The notes under the pieces were generated by a model, which made no database searches, was not told the DNA's origin, and saw nothing but the letters and a program-made list of their open reading frames with translations. Below, one piece after another: positions 44,206 to 52,316 of a stretch of DNA of 64,000 nt. The DNA comes from Microbacterium sp. Leaf159 (GTDB taxonomy: Bacteria > Actinomycetota > Actinomycetes > Actinomycetales > Microbacteriaceae): the NCBI RefSeq assembly GCF_001423615.1, contig NZ_LMOU01000002.1, positions 191,573 to 255,572 on the forward strand, read 5' to 3'. How positions within the stretch are numbered: position 1 is the stretch's first letter; every line of letters begins with the position of its first letter. Both the position numbers and the translations under genes were made by a program.

Positions 44206-44546
44206 CGTACCTGCAGCTCTCGGCGTGGTTCGTCGGCGCGGCGATCGTGGCGGCGATCGCGCTCTCGGTCCTCGCCGGTCGCCATCGCGCCCATGCGGGC
44301 GGCATCGCGGTGACCGTCGTGGTGCTCGTCGTCCTCACCGCCGTCTTCGACACCGTGATGATCGCGACAGGCCTCTTCCACTACTCCCCCGAGCACCTGC
44401 TCGGCGTGCACATCGGTCTCGCCCCGCTCGAGGACTTCGCCTACCCGATCGCCGGAGCCGTCCTGCTGCCCGCCCTGTGGGCCGCGCTCCGGGCCCGCCG
44501 CCGCGCGCAGGTCGGCCGTCGATCAGACACGGAGGATGCCTCGTGA
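44202..44546 (+). CDS. crtYf: C50 carotenoid cyclase subunit (CrtYf type)
   Basis: A 114-residue membrane protein with three hydrophobic helices (LSAWFVGAAIVAAIALSVL, GIAVTVVVLVVLTAVFD, FAYPIAGAVLLPALWAAL) and the conserved PLEDFAYPI motif of lycopene cyclase domain proteins. It pairs with the previous subunit. It overlaps both neighbours by four bases (ATGA, GTGA), consistent with strict co-translation. Confidence 0.85.
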   Translation: MTYLQLSAWFVGAAIVAAIALSVLAGRHRAHAGGIAVTVVVLVVLTAVFDTVMIATGLFHYSPEHLLGVHIGLAPLEDFAYPIAGAVLLPALWAALRARRRAQVGRRSDTEDAS

Positions 44547-45430
44547 CTGCGCCCGCCCGGGCATCCGTCGGCCGCGACGTCGCTCAGATCGTCCTGTCGT
44601 CGCGCCCCATCAGCTGGATCAACACGGCCTTCCCTTTCGCCGCCGCCTACCTGCTCAGCACACGTGAGATCGACCTCACGCTGATCATCGGGACCCTCTA
44701 CTTCCTCGTTCCGTACAACCTCGCGATGTACGGCATCAACGACGTCTTCGACTACGCCTCCGATCTCGCCAACCCGCGCAAGGGCGGCATCGAGGGCGCA
44801 CTCCTCTCGCCCCGCATCCATCGAGCCACCCTGTGGGCAGCCGCGGCGACGAACCTCCCGTTCCTCGTCTACCTCGTCGTCGTCGGCAACCCGGCGTCGT
44901 GGGTCTGGCTGGCGATCAGCGTGTTCGCCGTGATCGCGTACTCGGCGCCCGGGCTTCGGTTCAAGGAGCGTCCGTTCCTGGACTCGACGACTTCGAGCCT
45001 GCACTTCGTGACGCCGGCGATCGTCGGCCTCACCCTCGCCACCGGGATCGTCACCCCCACCGCGGTCATCGTCCTCGTCGCATTCTTCCTGTGGGGTATG
45101 GCCGCACACGCGTTCGGCGCGGTGCAGGACATCGGCCCCGACCGCGAGGGCGGCATCGGCTCGATCGCCACGGTGATCGGCGCACGATCCACGGTGCGAC
45201 TGGCAATCGCGCTCTGGACCCTCGCCGGGGCGGCCATGCTGTTCACCACCTGGCCGGGGCCCCTGGGCGCCCTGCTCGCTGTGCCCTACATCGTGAACGC
45301 CGCCCCCTGGTGGAACGTCACCGATGAGACGTCCGGCGGCACGAACCGCGCATGGCGACGTTTCATCGCCCTGAACTACTTCGCCGGCTTCCTCGCGACG
45401 ATGATCCTCATCCTCGCCTGGATCTCCTGA
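44543..45430 (+). CDS. crtEb: Lycopene elongase (UbiA prenyltransferase)
   Basis: The GTG at 44543 gives 295 residues. It is a multi-spanning UbiA-type prenyltransferase with the first Asp-rich motif GINDVFDYASDLANPRK and the second DIGPDREGG. It adds C5 units to lycopene to form C50 precursors such as flavuxanthin, using DMAPP. It is the last core carotenoid gene; the MMPL gene follows after 45 bases with its own ribosome site. Confidence 0.9.
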   Translation: MTAPARASVGRDVAQIVLSSRPISWINTAFPFAAAYLLSTREIDLTLIIGTLYFLVPYNLAMYGINDVFDYASDLANPRKGGIEGALLSPRIHRATLWAAAATNLPFLVYLVVVGNPASWVWLAISVFAVIAYSAPGLRFKERPFLDSTTSSLHFVTPAIVGLTLATGIVTPTAVIVLVAFFLWGMAAHAFGAVQDIGPDREGGIGSIATVIGARSTVRLAIALWTLAGAAMLFTTWPGPLGALLAVPYIVNAAPWWNVTDETSGGTNRAWRRFIALNYFAGFLATMILILAWIS

Positions 45431-45475
45431 TCGCCCCGCGTGAAACCCCCATCTGCACACCCCGAGAGGAACCTG

Positions 45476-47662
45476 ATGTCCAGCCCTGAGCACGCGCCCA
45501 TTCCGCCGACCCGCGAACGTACGCGTCGACACTCCTGGGTCCGCGTCCTCATCCCCGTGGTCCTGATCCTCGTGTGGTTGGTGGGCGCAGGCCTCGGCGG
45601 ACCTCTGTTCGGCAAGGTCGACGAGGTGTCGTCGAACGACCAGACCAGCTACCTGCCCGAGTCGGCCGACGCGACGCAGGTGCAGAAGCTCCTCGGGGAG
45701 TTCAACGACAGCGACGCGATCCCTGCCATCGCCGTCTTCGTCGCCGATGACGAGCTCTCGGAGTCCGACATCGAGACGATCTCGGATGCCGTGGCCGACG
45801 CTCCCTCGGTCGAGGGCGTGAGCGAGGACGTCTCGCCTGCTCTCACCTCGGACGACGGCAAGGCCGTCCAGGCGTTCATCCCGATCGAGGGCGACGCCGA
45901 ACTCGCGGACGCCATCACCGCGCTGGGCGACCAGCTCCGAGGCGCCGCCCCCGATGGCGTCACCGTCTACATCACGGGACCCGCAGGCTTCAGCGCCGAC
46001 CTGGTCGCCGGGTTCTCCGGCATCGACGGCCTCCTGCTCGGCGTCGCCCTGCTGGCGGTGCTCGTCATCCTCGTGCTGGTGTACCGCTCGTTCCTGCTGC
46101 CGATCGTCGTGCTGTCGACCAGCCTGTTCGCGCTGTGCGTGGCGCTCCTGGTCGTGTGGTGGCTCGCGAAGTTCGAGGTCCTGCTGCTGAGCGGTCAGAC
46201 TCAGGGCATCCTGTTCATCCTCGTGATCGGCGCGGCCACCGACTACGCCCTGCTGTTCGTCGCGAGGTTCCGCGAAGAGCTGCGGGTCGCCCAGGACAAG
46301 GGCACCGCGGTGCTGGCGGCATGGAAGGGCTCGTTCGAGCCGATCGTGGCCTCCGGCGGAACCGTGATCGCCGGGCTCCTGTGTCTGCTGCTCAGCGACC
46401 TCAAGTCCAACAGCACGCTCGGCCCGGTGGCCGCGATCGGCATCGTGTTCGCGATGCTCGCCGCGCTCACCCTGCTGCCGGCGCTGCTGCTGCTGTTCGG
46501 TCGCGCGGTCTTCTGGCCCCGGCGCCCGAAGTTCGAGCCGGAGGTCGTGGCCGAGGAGCACGGCATGCGCAAGACCGGCCTGTGGGCGCGCCTCGCGCAC
46601 CTGATCACGAAGCGCCCTCGCGCCATCTGGATCGTCACGACGCTCGTGCTGCTCGCGGGTGCCGCGGGTGTGCTGCAGCTCAACGCCGTCGGCGTTCCGC
46701 AGTCCGATCTCGTGCTCGGCGCATCCGAGGCCCGTGACGGTCAGGTCGCGCTCGGCGAGCACTTCCCCGGCGGCTCCGGCAGCCCGGTGTACGTGGTGGT
46801 CGCGGAAGACAGGCTGCAGGATGCTGCCGATGTGCTGCTCGCCGACGATGGCATCGACGGGGTGTCGGTCACCGCAGCAGATTCTCCGAGCGGTTCGGCG
46901 ACGGTCACCGCCGACGGACTGGAAGCGGTCGGCCCTCCCGGAACAGCTGCCCCCGAGCCCACCGTCGTCGACGGCGAGGTGCTGCTGCAGGGAACGCTGA
47001 CGGATGCCGCAGACTCCGATGCCGCGGCCTCCACCGTGCGCGACCTGCGCACCCAGCTCGACGACCTCGACGCTCTGGTCGGAGGCGTCACGGCGACCGC
47101 GATCGACACGAACGACGCTTCCATCCATGACCGCAACCTGATCATCCCGGTGATCCTCGTCGTGATCATGCTCATCCTGATGCTGCTGCTGCGCTCGATC
47201 CTCGCGCCGGTGCTGCTGATCCTCACGACCGTGCTGTCGTTCGGCACGGCGATGGGCGTCTCGGCGCTGGTCTTCAACGGCGTGTTCGACTTCCCTGGCG
47301 CCGACCCCGCGGTTCCGCTCTACGGGTTCGTGTTCCTCGTGGCACTGGGCATCGACTACAACATCTTCCTGATGACCAGGGTGCGGGAGGAATCGCTCGA
47401 GCACGGCACCCGCGAGGGCGTGCTGCGCGGACTGTCGATCACGGGAGGTGTCATCACCTCGGCCGGACTGGTGCTCGCGGCGACCTTCGCGGCGCTCTCG
47501 GTGATCCCGATCCTGTTCCTGGTGCAGCTCGCGTTCATCGTCGCGTTCGGCGTGCTGCTCGACACGTTCGTGGTGCGCTCGCTGCTGGTGCCTGCTCTCG
47601 CCTACGACCTGGGTCGAGTCATCTGGTGGCCATCGAAGCTGTGGCGTCGCGGTCGCGACTGA
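45476..47662 (+). CDS. MMPL/RND-family membrane transporter in the carotenoid cluster
   Basis: The ATG at 45476 follows GAGAGGAACCTG and gives 728 residues; an in-frame start at 45440 lacks support. Two repeats each carry a membrane helix, a large outer loop (about residues 40-185 and 405-545) and five further helices. Marks include LFILVIGAATDYALLFVARFREEL and LVALGIDYNIFLMTRVREESL (cores GAATDYALL and GIDYNIFL). In C. glutamicum an MMPL gene (cmpL1) also lies in the crt locus. A role in moving carotenoid-linked lipids is speculative. Confidence 0.85.
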   Translation: MSSPEHAPIPPTRERTRRHSWVRVLIPVVLILVWLVGAGLGGPLFGKVDEVSSNDQTSYLPESADATQVQKLLGEFNDSDAIPAIAVFVADDELSESDIETISDAVADAPSVEGVSEDVSPALTSDDGKAVQAFIPIEGDAELADAITALGDQLRGAAPDGVTVYITGPAGFSADLVAGFSGIDGLLLGVALLAVLVILVLVYRSFLLPIVVLSTSLFALCVALLVVWWLAKFEVLLLSGQTQGILFILVIGAATDYALLFVARFREELRVAQDKGTAVLAAWKGSFEPIVASGGTVIAGLLCLLLSDLKSNSTLGPVAAIGIVFAMLAALTLLPALLLLFGRAVFWPRRPKFEPEVVAEEHGMRKTGLWARLAHLITKRPRAIWIVTTLVLLAGAAGVLQLNAVGVPQSDLVLGASEARDGQVALGEHFPGGSGSPVYVVVAEDRLQDAADVLLADDGIDGVSVTAADSPSGSATVTADGLEAVGPPGTAAPEPTVVDGEVLLQGTLTDAADSDAAASTVRDLRTQLDDLDALVGGVTATAIDTNDASIHDRNLIIPVILVVIMLILMLLLRSILAPVLLILTTVLSFGTAMGVSALVFNGVFDFPGADPAVPLYGFVFLVALGIDYNIFLMTRVREESLEHGTREGVLRGLSITGGVITSAGLVLAATFAALSVIPILFLVQLAFIVAFGVLLDTFVVRSLLVPALAYDLGRVIWWPSKLWRRGRD

Positions 47663-47678
47663 CCGTCGACGGCGAGCG

Positions 47679-48347
47679 TCAGCCGAGCGTCTTCGCGAGG
47701 TCGGCGAGGTGGCTGCGGCTCTCGGCGGCCGCCCGTGCTGGATCACGCGCCGCGACGGCGTCGGCGAGCAGCGCGTGGCGGTCGTCGTCTGCCTGGCCGC
47801 CGTCGTCGCGACGGAGGCGAAGCATCTCGACCATCGCCTGACGCAGGCGCGGCGTGAACCCGTCGAACAGCTCGAGCAGGATCGGGTTGTGGGCTGCGAT
47901 GACGATGCTGCGGTGGAAGGCGGTGTCCGCATCGACATGCGCCTCGATGCCTGACGCGTGGGCTCTGCGACCGTCGAGCGCGCGGCGGATCGCACGGAGA
48001 TCCGTCGCCGTACGACGAGTCGCGGCGAGCGCGGCGGCCTCCGTCTCGATCGCTGTGCGCGCCTCGATGACGGCGATGATGTCGGCTCGCCGGAGCACAG
48101 CATCCCAACCCTCCGGCGCCTCGAGCGCCGTCACGAACACCCCCGACCCCTGCCGGGTCGCGAGGACCCCTCGGCCCGCCAGCTGGCGGATGGCTTCACG
48201 GACAGTCGACCGGCCGACCCCCAGCTGCGCGGCCAGCGTGGTCTCTCCCGGGAGCTTGTGCCCGAGCTGCCACTCGCCCGCGCCGATGCGCGCCAAGAGG
48301 ATGTCCGCCGCCTGATCGGCGAGGGGCGTGCGCTGGATCTGACCCAT
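47679..48347 (-). CDS. GntR-family regulator with FCD domain
   Basis: A 222-residue regulator: winged helix at residues 5-70 (LADQAADILLARIGAGEW, TLAAQLGVGRSTVREAIRQLAGRG) and an all-helical FCD effector domain with metal-binding-type positions (DADTAFHRSIVIAAHN, and RSHLADL near the end). It is divergent from leuA. Two tandem AACTTGTC boxes lie 12 bases upstream of its start and overlap the leuA -35, so it may repress both; the effector is unknown. Confidence 0.87.
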   Translation of the reverse strand: MGQIQRTPLADQAADILLARIGAGEWQLGHKLPGETTLAAQLGVGRSTVREAIRQLAGRGVLATRQGSGVFVTALEAPEGWDAVLRRADIIAVIEARTAIETEAAALAATRRTATDLRAIRRALDGRRAHASGIEAHVDADTAFHRSIVIAAHNPILLELFDGFTPRLRQAMVEMLRLRRDDGGQADDDRHALLADAVAARDPARAAAESRSHLADLAKTLG

Positions 48348-48358
48348 GCGATCATCCT

Positions 48359-48391
48359 AACTTGTCAACTTGTCTGAGGAGTTGCTACGGT
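48359..48391 (+). promoter_or_regulatory. leuA promoter with tandem AACTTGTC repeats
   Basis: AACTTGTC is directly repeated at 48359-48366 and 48367-48374. The first copy includes a -35-like TTGTCA (48362-48367), followed 18 bases later by a -10-like TACGGT (48386-48391). The predicted start of transcription is at or next to the leader-peptide ATG (48398), implying a leaderless leader ORF. The repeats are candidate sites for the divergent GntR regulator. Confidence 0.5.
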
Positions 48392-48397
48392 GTGTCC

Positions 48398-48442
48398 ATG
48401 ACGCTCAGCCTCCTCCTCCTTCTCCGCCACGACGGGACCTAG
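48398..48442 (+). CDS. leuL: Leucine leader peptide for leuA attenuation
   Basis: A 14-codon [17 protein letters not shown], with six Leu codons, five of them consecutive (CTC CTC CTC CTT CTC). It lies 68 bases before leuA, and its last codons sit in the first arm of a strong stem-loop. Ribosome stalling at the Leu run when charged tRNA-Leu is scarce would change folding downstream. This is the classic arrangement described for actinobacterial leuA genes. Confidence 0.85.
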   Translation: MTLSLLLLLRHDGT

Positions 48443-48488
48443 CCGACCGGCTCCCCGTCGTGGAGTGGGCAGCGCCGCCGGTCACGAC
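48427..48488 (+). promoter_or_regulatory. leuA attenuator with alternative stems
   Basis: CCACGACGGG (48427-48436) pairs perfectly with CCCGTCGTGG (48454-48463). The second arm can alternatively use GTCGTG (48457-48462) to pair with CACGAC (48483-48488), close to the leuA ribosome site AAGGAG (48499-48504). The stems are mutually exclusive. No T-run follows, so control may act on termination by other means or on translation. Confidence 0.65.
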
Positions 48489-48510
48489 CCGACGCCCCAA
48501 GGAGCCCTCG

Positions 48511-50325
48511 ATGTCCACGCCGTTCCCCACTCTCTCCACGCCTGCCGGCGCTGTCCCGGACACCTCACCGTCATGGAACCGTCAGCGACGGTCTCAGATG
48601 CCGTCACATCGCTACACCTCGGTGTTCGACCGCGTTCCCGTCCCTCTCACCGACCGCGAGTGGCCATCCAGGCAGCTGATCAGCGCGCCACTCTGGGTGC
48701 CTGTCGACCTCCGCGACGGCAACCAGGCGCTCGCCGAGCCCATGGATCCCGCACGCAAGCGCCGCTTCTTCGAGCTCCTCGTCACGATGGGCTACAAGGA
48801 GATCGAGGTCGGATACCCGTCGGCGTCGCAGACGGACTACGACTTCGTCCGCCTTCTCGCTGCGTCCGACCTCGCCCCGGAGGACGTCGCCATCGTCGTC
48901 TTCACGGCCGCGCGCCGCGACCTGATCGAGCGCACGATCGCGTCGGTGCGCGGCATCCGCAACCCCGTCGTCATCCACGTCTACACCGCGACCGCGCCGA
49001 CCTGGCGCGATGTGGTGCTCGGCAGGAGTCGCGAAGATCTGAAGGACCTGATCCTGGCGGCTGGGCAGGACGTGCTCGAGCTCACCGACGATCTTCCCGG
49101 CGTCCGGTTCCAGTTCTCCCCCGAGGTCTTCAACCTCACCGAACCCGACTACGTGCTCGACGTCTGCGACGCCATGACCGCCCTCTGGGACGCGACGCCC
49201 GAGCGCCCCGTGATCCTGAACCTGCCGGCGACCGTCGAGGTCGCGACACCGAACGTGTACGCCGACCAGATCGAGTACATGCACCGCAACCTCGCCAGAC
49301 GTGACGGCGTGATCCTCTCGGTGCATCCCCACAACGACCGCGGCACCGGTGTCGCCTGCGCCGAGCTCGCCGTCCTCGCCGGGGCGCAGCGGGTCGAGGG
49401 GTGCGTCTTCGGCAACGGCGAACGCACGGGCAATGTCGACATCGCGACCCTCGCTCTCAACCTGCATGCCCAGGGCATCGATCCGATGATCGACTTCTCG
49501 GACATCGACGAGATCCGACGGACTGTCGAGCATTGCAACGGGATCGAGGTGCACCCGCGGCATCCCTACGTCGGCGACCTCGTGCACACGGCGTTCAGCG
49601 GCACCCACCAGGACGCGATCCGCAAGGGGCTCGCCGAGCACCATGCCCGCGCGGAGGCGCTGGGTACGGACGCTCGCGAACAGCGGTGGCTCGTGCCGTA
49701 CCTGCCGATCGACCCTGCCGACATCGGACGCGACTACGACGCGGTCATCAGGGTGAACTCGCAGTCGGGCAAAGGCGGCATCGCCTACCTGCTCGAGAGA
49801 GAGTTCGGGGTCGAGCTGCCTCGACGGCTGCAGATCGAGTTCGCGAGGACGGTGCAGGCTCATGCGGACAGCGTCGGCGACGAGCTGACGGCGACCGACC
49901 TGTGGAGTCTGTTCGAGCGCACCTATCTGGATGCGGCCCCGAGCGACGTGCCGGCTCTGGCGCACTACCGGCTGGACGGCTCCGAGATGCTCGTCACCCT
50001 GCGGTCGGGTTCGGACACCCGCACCCACCGTGTCACCGACTCCGGGCCCGTGGAAGGCCTGGTGTCGGTTCTCGCCGAGTCCGGCTTCTCCGTCGAGGTC
50101 CTGTCCCTGCACCAGACGAGCATCGGAGGAGGAAGCACGGCGGATGCTCTCACTCTGCTCGAGTATCGCGACGTCCACGGCGCCGCGTGGGCAGCGGGGC
50201 GAGCGAAGTCGGTGCTGGACTCGACTTTCGATGCCGTGGTGAGGGCCGCATGCCGGAACGGGCGGACGACCCTGAGTGAGGAAAAGTGCCCTCGACTGGA
50301 TTCGAACCAGCGACCTGCCCTTTAG
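48511..50325 (+). CDS. leuA: 2-isopropylmalate synthase
   Basis: The ATG at 48511 follows AAGGAGCCCTCG and gives 604 residues. It condenses 2-ketoisovalerate with acetyl-CoA in leucine synthesis. HMGL-like domain: [26 protein letters not shown] and [15 protein letters not shown]. The C-terminal LeuA regulatory domain (about residues 460-575) binds leucine. The last 13 codons or so run into the antisense tRNA-Arg gene, ending [14 protein letters not shown] stop in the +1 frame lies at 50277-50279, so a natural frame shift or lost stop near the end is possible. Leader peptide and attenuator precede it. Confidence 0.93.
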   Translation: MSTPFPTLSTPAGAVPDTSPSWNRQRRSQMPSHRYTSVFDRVPVPLTDREWPSRQLISAPLWVPVDLRDGNQALAEPMDPARKRRFFELLVTMGYKEIEVGYPSASQTDYDFVRLLAASDLAPEDVAIVVFTAARRDLIERTIASVRGIRNPVVIHVYTATAPTWRDVVLGRSREDLKDLILAAGQDVLELTDDLPGVRFQFSPEVFNLTEPDYVLDVCDAMTALWDATPERPVILNLPATVEVATPNVYADQIEYMHRNLARRDGVILSVHPHNDRGTGVACAELAVLAGAQRVEGCVFGNGERTGNVDIATLALNLHAQGIDPMIDFSDIDEIRRTVEHCNGIEVHPRHPYVGDLVHTAFSGTHQDAIRKGLAEHHARAEALGTDAREQRWLVPYLPIDPADIGRDYDAVIRVNSQSGKGGIAYLLEREFGVELPRRLQIEFARTVQAHADSVGDELTATDLWSLFERTYLDAAPSDVPALAHYRLDGSEMLVTLRSGSDTRTHRVTDSGPVEGLVSVLAESGFSVEVLSLHQTSIGGGSTADALTLLEYRDVHGAAWAAGRAKSVLDSTFDAVVRAACRNGRTTLSEEKCPRLDSNQRPAL

Positions 50326-50360
50326 GAGAGGGCTGCTCTATCCTGCTGAGCTACGGGGGC
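50287..50360 (-). tRNA. tRNA-Arg (anticodon CCT)
   Basis: Read on the minus strand, 74 bases begin GCCCCCGTAGCTCAG. The anticodon stem-loop is GCCCT-CTCCTAA-AGGGC, with anticodon CCT (reads AGG). The T-arm is GCTGG-TTCGAAT-CCAGT. The acceptor 3' strand is CGAGGGC plus A, leaving a C5-A68 mismatch against GCCCCCG. CCA is not encoded. Its 3' half is overlapped by the convergent leuA frame. Confidence 0.92.
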
Positions 50361-50395
50361 GAGGCTTCCATTCTAGAGGAACCCTCGCTCCCCGC

Positions 50396-50893
50396 TCATG
50401 CGGCCAGTGCCAGGTACGGCTCCCACCGAGGATCGCTGCGTTCGATGCCGCGGACCGTCCAGGCGGTGCCGTGCGGCGGCCGAGGCGCGAACCGCAGCTC
50501 CCACCGCATCTCCTGCGGTGTGCGGTCGCTCTTGGTGTTGTTGCAGCGCAGGCAGCAGGCGACCAGGTTCTCCCAGGAGTCCGCTCCCCCGCGCGAACGG
50601 GGCATCACGTGGTCGATGGTCGAGGCCGCTTTGCCGCAGTATCCGCAGCGATGGTTGTCGCGACGCAGGACTCCCCGCCGGGTCACAGGCACCCGCCGGC
50701 TGATGGGAATGCGGACATAGCGCGAGAGGACGATGACGGCGGGGCGATCGTAGACTCCGTGGCTGCCCCAGACGGGGTCGTCCTCGATGTGTTCGATCAC
50801 GGTCGCCTTGTCGTTCATGACCAGGACCAGGGCTCTCTTGAACGACACGATCGCGAGCGGTTCGTATCCTGCGTTCAGTACAAGTGTGCGCAT
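50396..50893 (-). CDS. HNH endonuclease-domain protein
   Basis: The second ATG (50893) has GAGAGG six bases upstream and gives 165 residues (MRTLVLNAGYEPLAIVSFKR); an ATG two codons earlier is possible. The HNH motif is RDNHRCGYCGKAASTIDHVMPRSRGG followed by ENLVACCLRCNNTKSDRT, with two CxxC zinc pairs (short forms CGYCG, CLRCN). This is a widespread housekeeping-type HNH protein in actinobacteria, with unproven substrate. A 36-codon ORF and terminator lie upstream on the same strand. Confidence 0.88.
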   Translation of the reverse strand: MRTLVLNAGYEPLAIVSFKRALVLVMNDKATVIEHIEDDPVWGSHGVYDRPAVIVLSRYVRIPISRRVPVTRRGVLRRDNHRCGYCGKAASTIDHVMPRSRGGADSWENLVACCLRCNNTKSDRTPQEMRWELRFAPRPPHGTAWTVRGIERSDPRWEPYLALAA

Positions 50894-50979
50894 CGTCATC
50901 CTCTCGATCCGCCGGGACGGCTTCCCGGCACTCTCGACTCACACGAAGCCGCACAGGACGGAAGCGTTCGCGGGGATGC

Positions 50980-51110
50980 AAAAAAGGCGCTGTCTACAGA
51001 CAGCGCCTCATGCGCACGGCAACACCGTGGCTTCCCTGCGGACGATGCAGAAGGACGTGACGACCGAGGGCATCCATGGTTCGGATGTTCGGTATTCGCT
51101 CCATCAGCTT
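50980..51110 (-). ncRNA. Candidate small RNA or leader with two stem-loops upstream of the HNH gene
   Basis: In the 330-base gap before the HNH gene, the minus strand carries a -10-like CATAGT near 51116-51121. The CACGG/CCGTG stem-loop (51015-51029) and a strong terminator (50986-51007) follow. An ORF of 36 codons (ATG at 51104, stop inside the terminator loop at 50994-50996) has GGGAG six bases upstream. The unit could be a short regulatory RNA, a peptide-coding leader that attenuates the HNH gene, or both. No known RNA family recognised. Confidence 0.4.
50986..51007 (-). terminator. Rho-independent terminator upstream of the HNH gene
   Basis: GGCGCTGTC (50986-50994) pairs with GACAGCGCC (50999-51007), 9 bp perfect with a 4-base loop. 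On the minus strand it is followed by six T's. It can end the M23 transcript or the short RNA. Confidence 0.88.
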
Positions 51111-51223
51111 CTCCCGACTATGCGACAACGGGTTCAGGCTAACCCATCAGGAGCGCGCGAAGGCCAAACAGCGGATGAACGCCCGGAGGCGTGTCCGAAA
51201 AGGAGCAGCGGGCAGAGGAGGTC

Positions 51224-52039
51224 TCAGCCGGCGTTGGCGGCGAGCCAGGCGATCGGCTCCATGAGCCCGCCGTTGACGTGCACCTCGAAGTGGAGGTGGT
51301 TCGCGGTCGAACGTCCGGTGCTGCCGACGAAGCCGATGAGCTGACCTGCGGCGACGGTCTCGCCGGCCTGGACCTGACGCGAGCCGTAGATCATGTGACC
51401 GTACGTGGTCTGCACGCGCTGGCCACCCACGACGCTGTCGAGCATGACGCAGACGCCGTATCCGCCGATGCTCTCGGCGGAGGCGCGGACGACGCCAGCG
51501 GCTGCCGCGTAGATCGGGGTTCCGGCCGGGGCCAGCATGTCGGCGCCCTGGTGCGCTCCGCCGACGGTGCGGCTGACGCTGTAGGAGCCCTGAGGCAGCG
51601 GGTAGCGGACCTCGCCCGAACCGGGCGAGACGAGAGCATAGTTGCCGATGTTGAAGCTGCTGGACGATGCCGTCGTGGCGGAGGCGGCAGCGGCGGCACG
51701 CGCGGCGGCGGCCTCTTCTGCCTTCTTCTTCTCGATCTCGTCGGGGGTGGTGGCGGTGAACGTGCCACGGCTGAGCGAAGCGGCGGTCGCATCGGAGGCG
51801 ACGACGAGCGACTGCGCGTCGACGGCGGCGAGCTGCTGGACGGTCGCGGTCGCCTCTGAGGGCTTCGTCGCGGCGTACGCGGGAAGAGCGACGGCGGCGA
51901 CGAGAGCACCGACGGCCCCGAAGATGGCGACCGAACGCAGGGGCTTCACGACCTTGCGTGCGTCGACCCTGCCGCGGGAGCGGCGGGCGACTGCTCGATC
52001 TTCAGTTGTCTTCGCGGGCGATTCGATGTCTTTTGCCAA
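51224..52039 (-). CDS. Secreted or membrane-anchored M23-family peptidase
   Basis: A TTG start at 52039, eight bases after AGGAGG, gives 271 residues beginning MAKDIESPAKTTEDRAVARR; an upstream ATG at 52090 would lack that support. A basic N-terminus precedes a signal/anchor helix ending at LPAYA. An Ala-rich charged linker follows. The C-terminal LytM/M23 domain has HQGADMLAPAGTPIYAAAAG (zinc His and Asp) and NHLHFEVHVNGG (HxH). It likely cleaves peptidoglycan cross-links during cell-wall growth. Confidence 0.88.
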   Translation of the reverse strand: MAKDIESPAKTTEDRAVARRSRGRVDARKVVKPLRSVAIFGAVGALVAAVALPAYAATKPSEATATVQQLAAVDAQSLVVASDATAASLSRGTFTATTPDEIEKKKAEEAAAARAAAAASATTASSSSFNIGNYALVSPGSGEVRYPLPQGSYSVSRTVGGAHQGADMLAPAGTPIYAAAAGVVRASAESIGGYGVCVMLDSVVGGQRVQTTYGHMIYGSRQVQAGETVAAGQLIGFVGSTGRSTANHLHFEVHVNGGLMEPIAWLAANAG

Positions 52040-52316
52040 AACCTGATCCTCCTGCGCCTGCACGCTCGGGTAGCGCTGGCTCGTCGGCACTCTGCTCTCG
52101 GGGCACCATGTAGCTCGGGTACGTTGTGCGGTCTGACCGGGAGGGCGACGAGCCTGGAAGGCGAATCCTCTCGGGTGTCGTCAGCGGGCTTCTTCGACGA
52201 CCTGTCCGAGGTTACCGGAAGATAACGATCCTGTCACCCCGTGAACCTGGCAATCCTCGGAGAGGCGGAATCACGCGGTTCTCGGGGCCGCTTCGCCCCT
52301 GAATCACGGCTCGAGG

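Noticed and set aside
44441-48103. A 1220-codon open frame on the minus strand across the MMPL and GntR genes
   Set aside because: It is antisense to genes with clear domains, has no recognisable motifs and the His/Asp/Arg-rich composition typical of high-GC shadow frames.
50276-51142. A 288-codon plus-strand frame over tRNA-Arg and the HNH gene
   Set aside because: It covers the tRNA and is antisense to the HNH motif; no ribosome site or domain supports it.
52040-52316. Possible c-di-AMP (ydaO) riboswitch upstream of the M23 peptidase gene
   Set aside because: Such riboswitches precede actinobacterial cell-wall hydrolases, but the conserved ydaO core sequences are not visible on the minus strand here. 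The gap is treated as promoter DNA.
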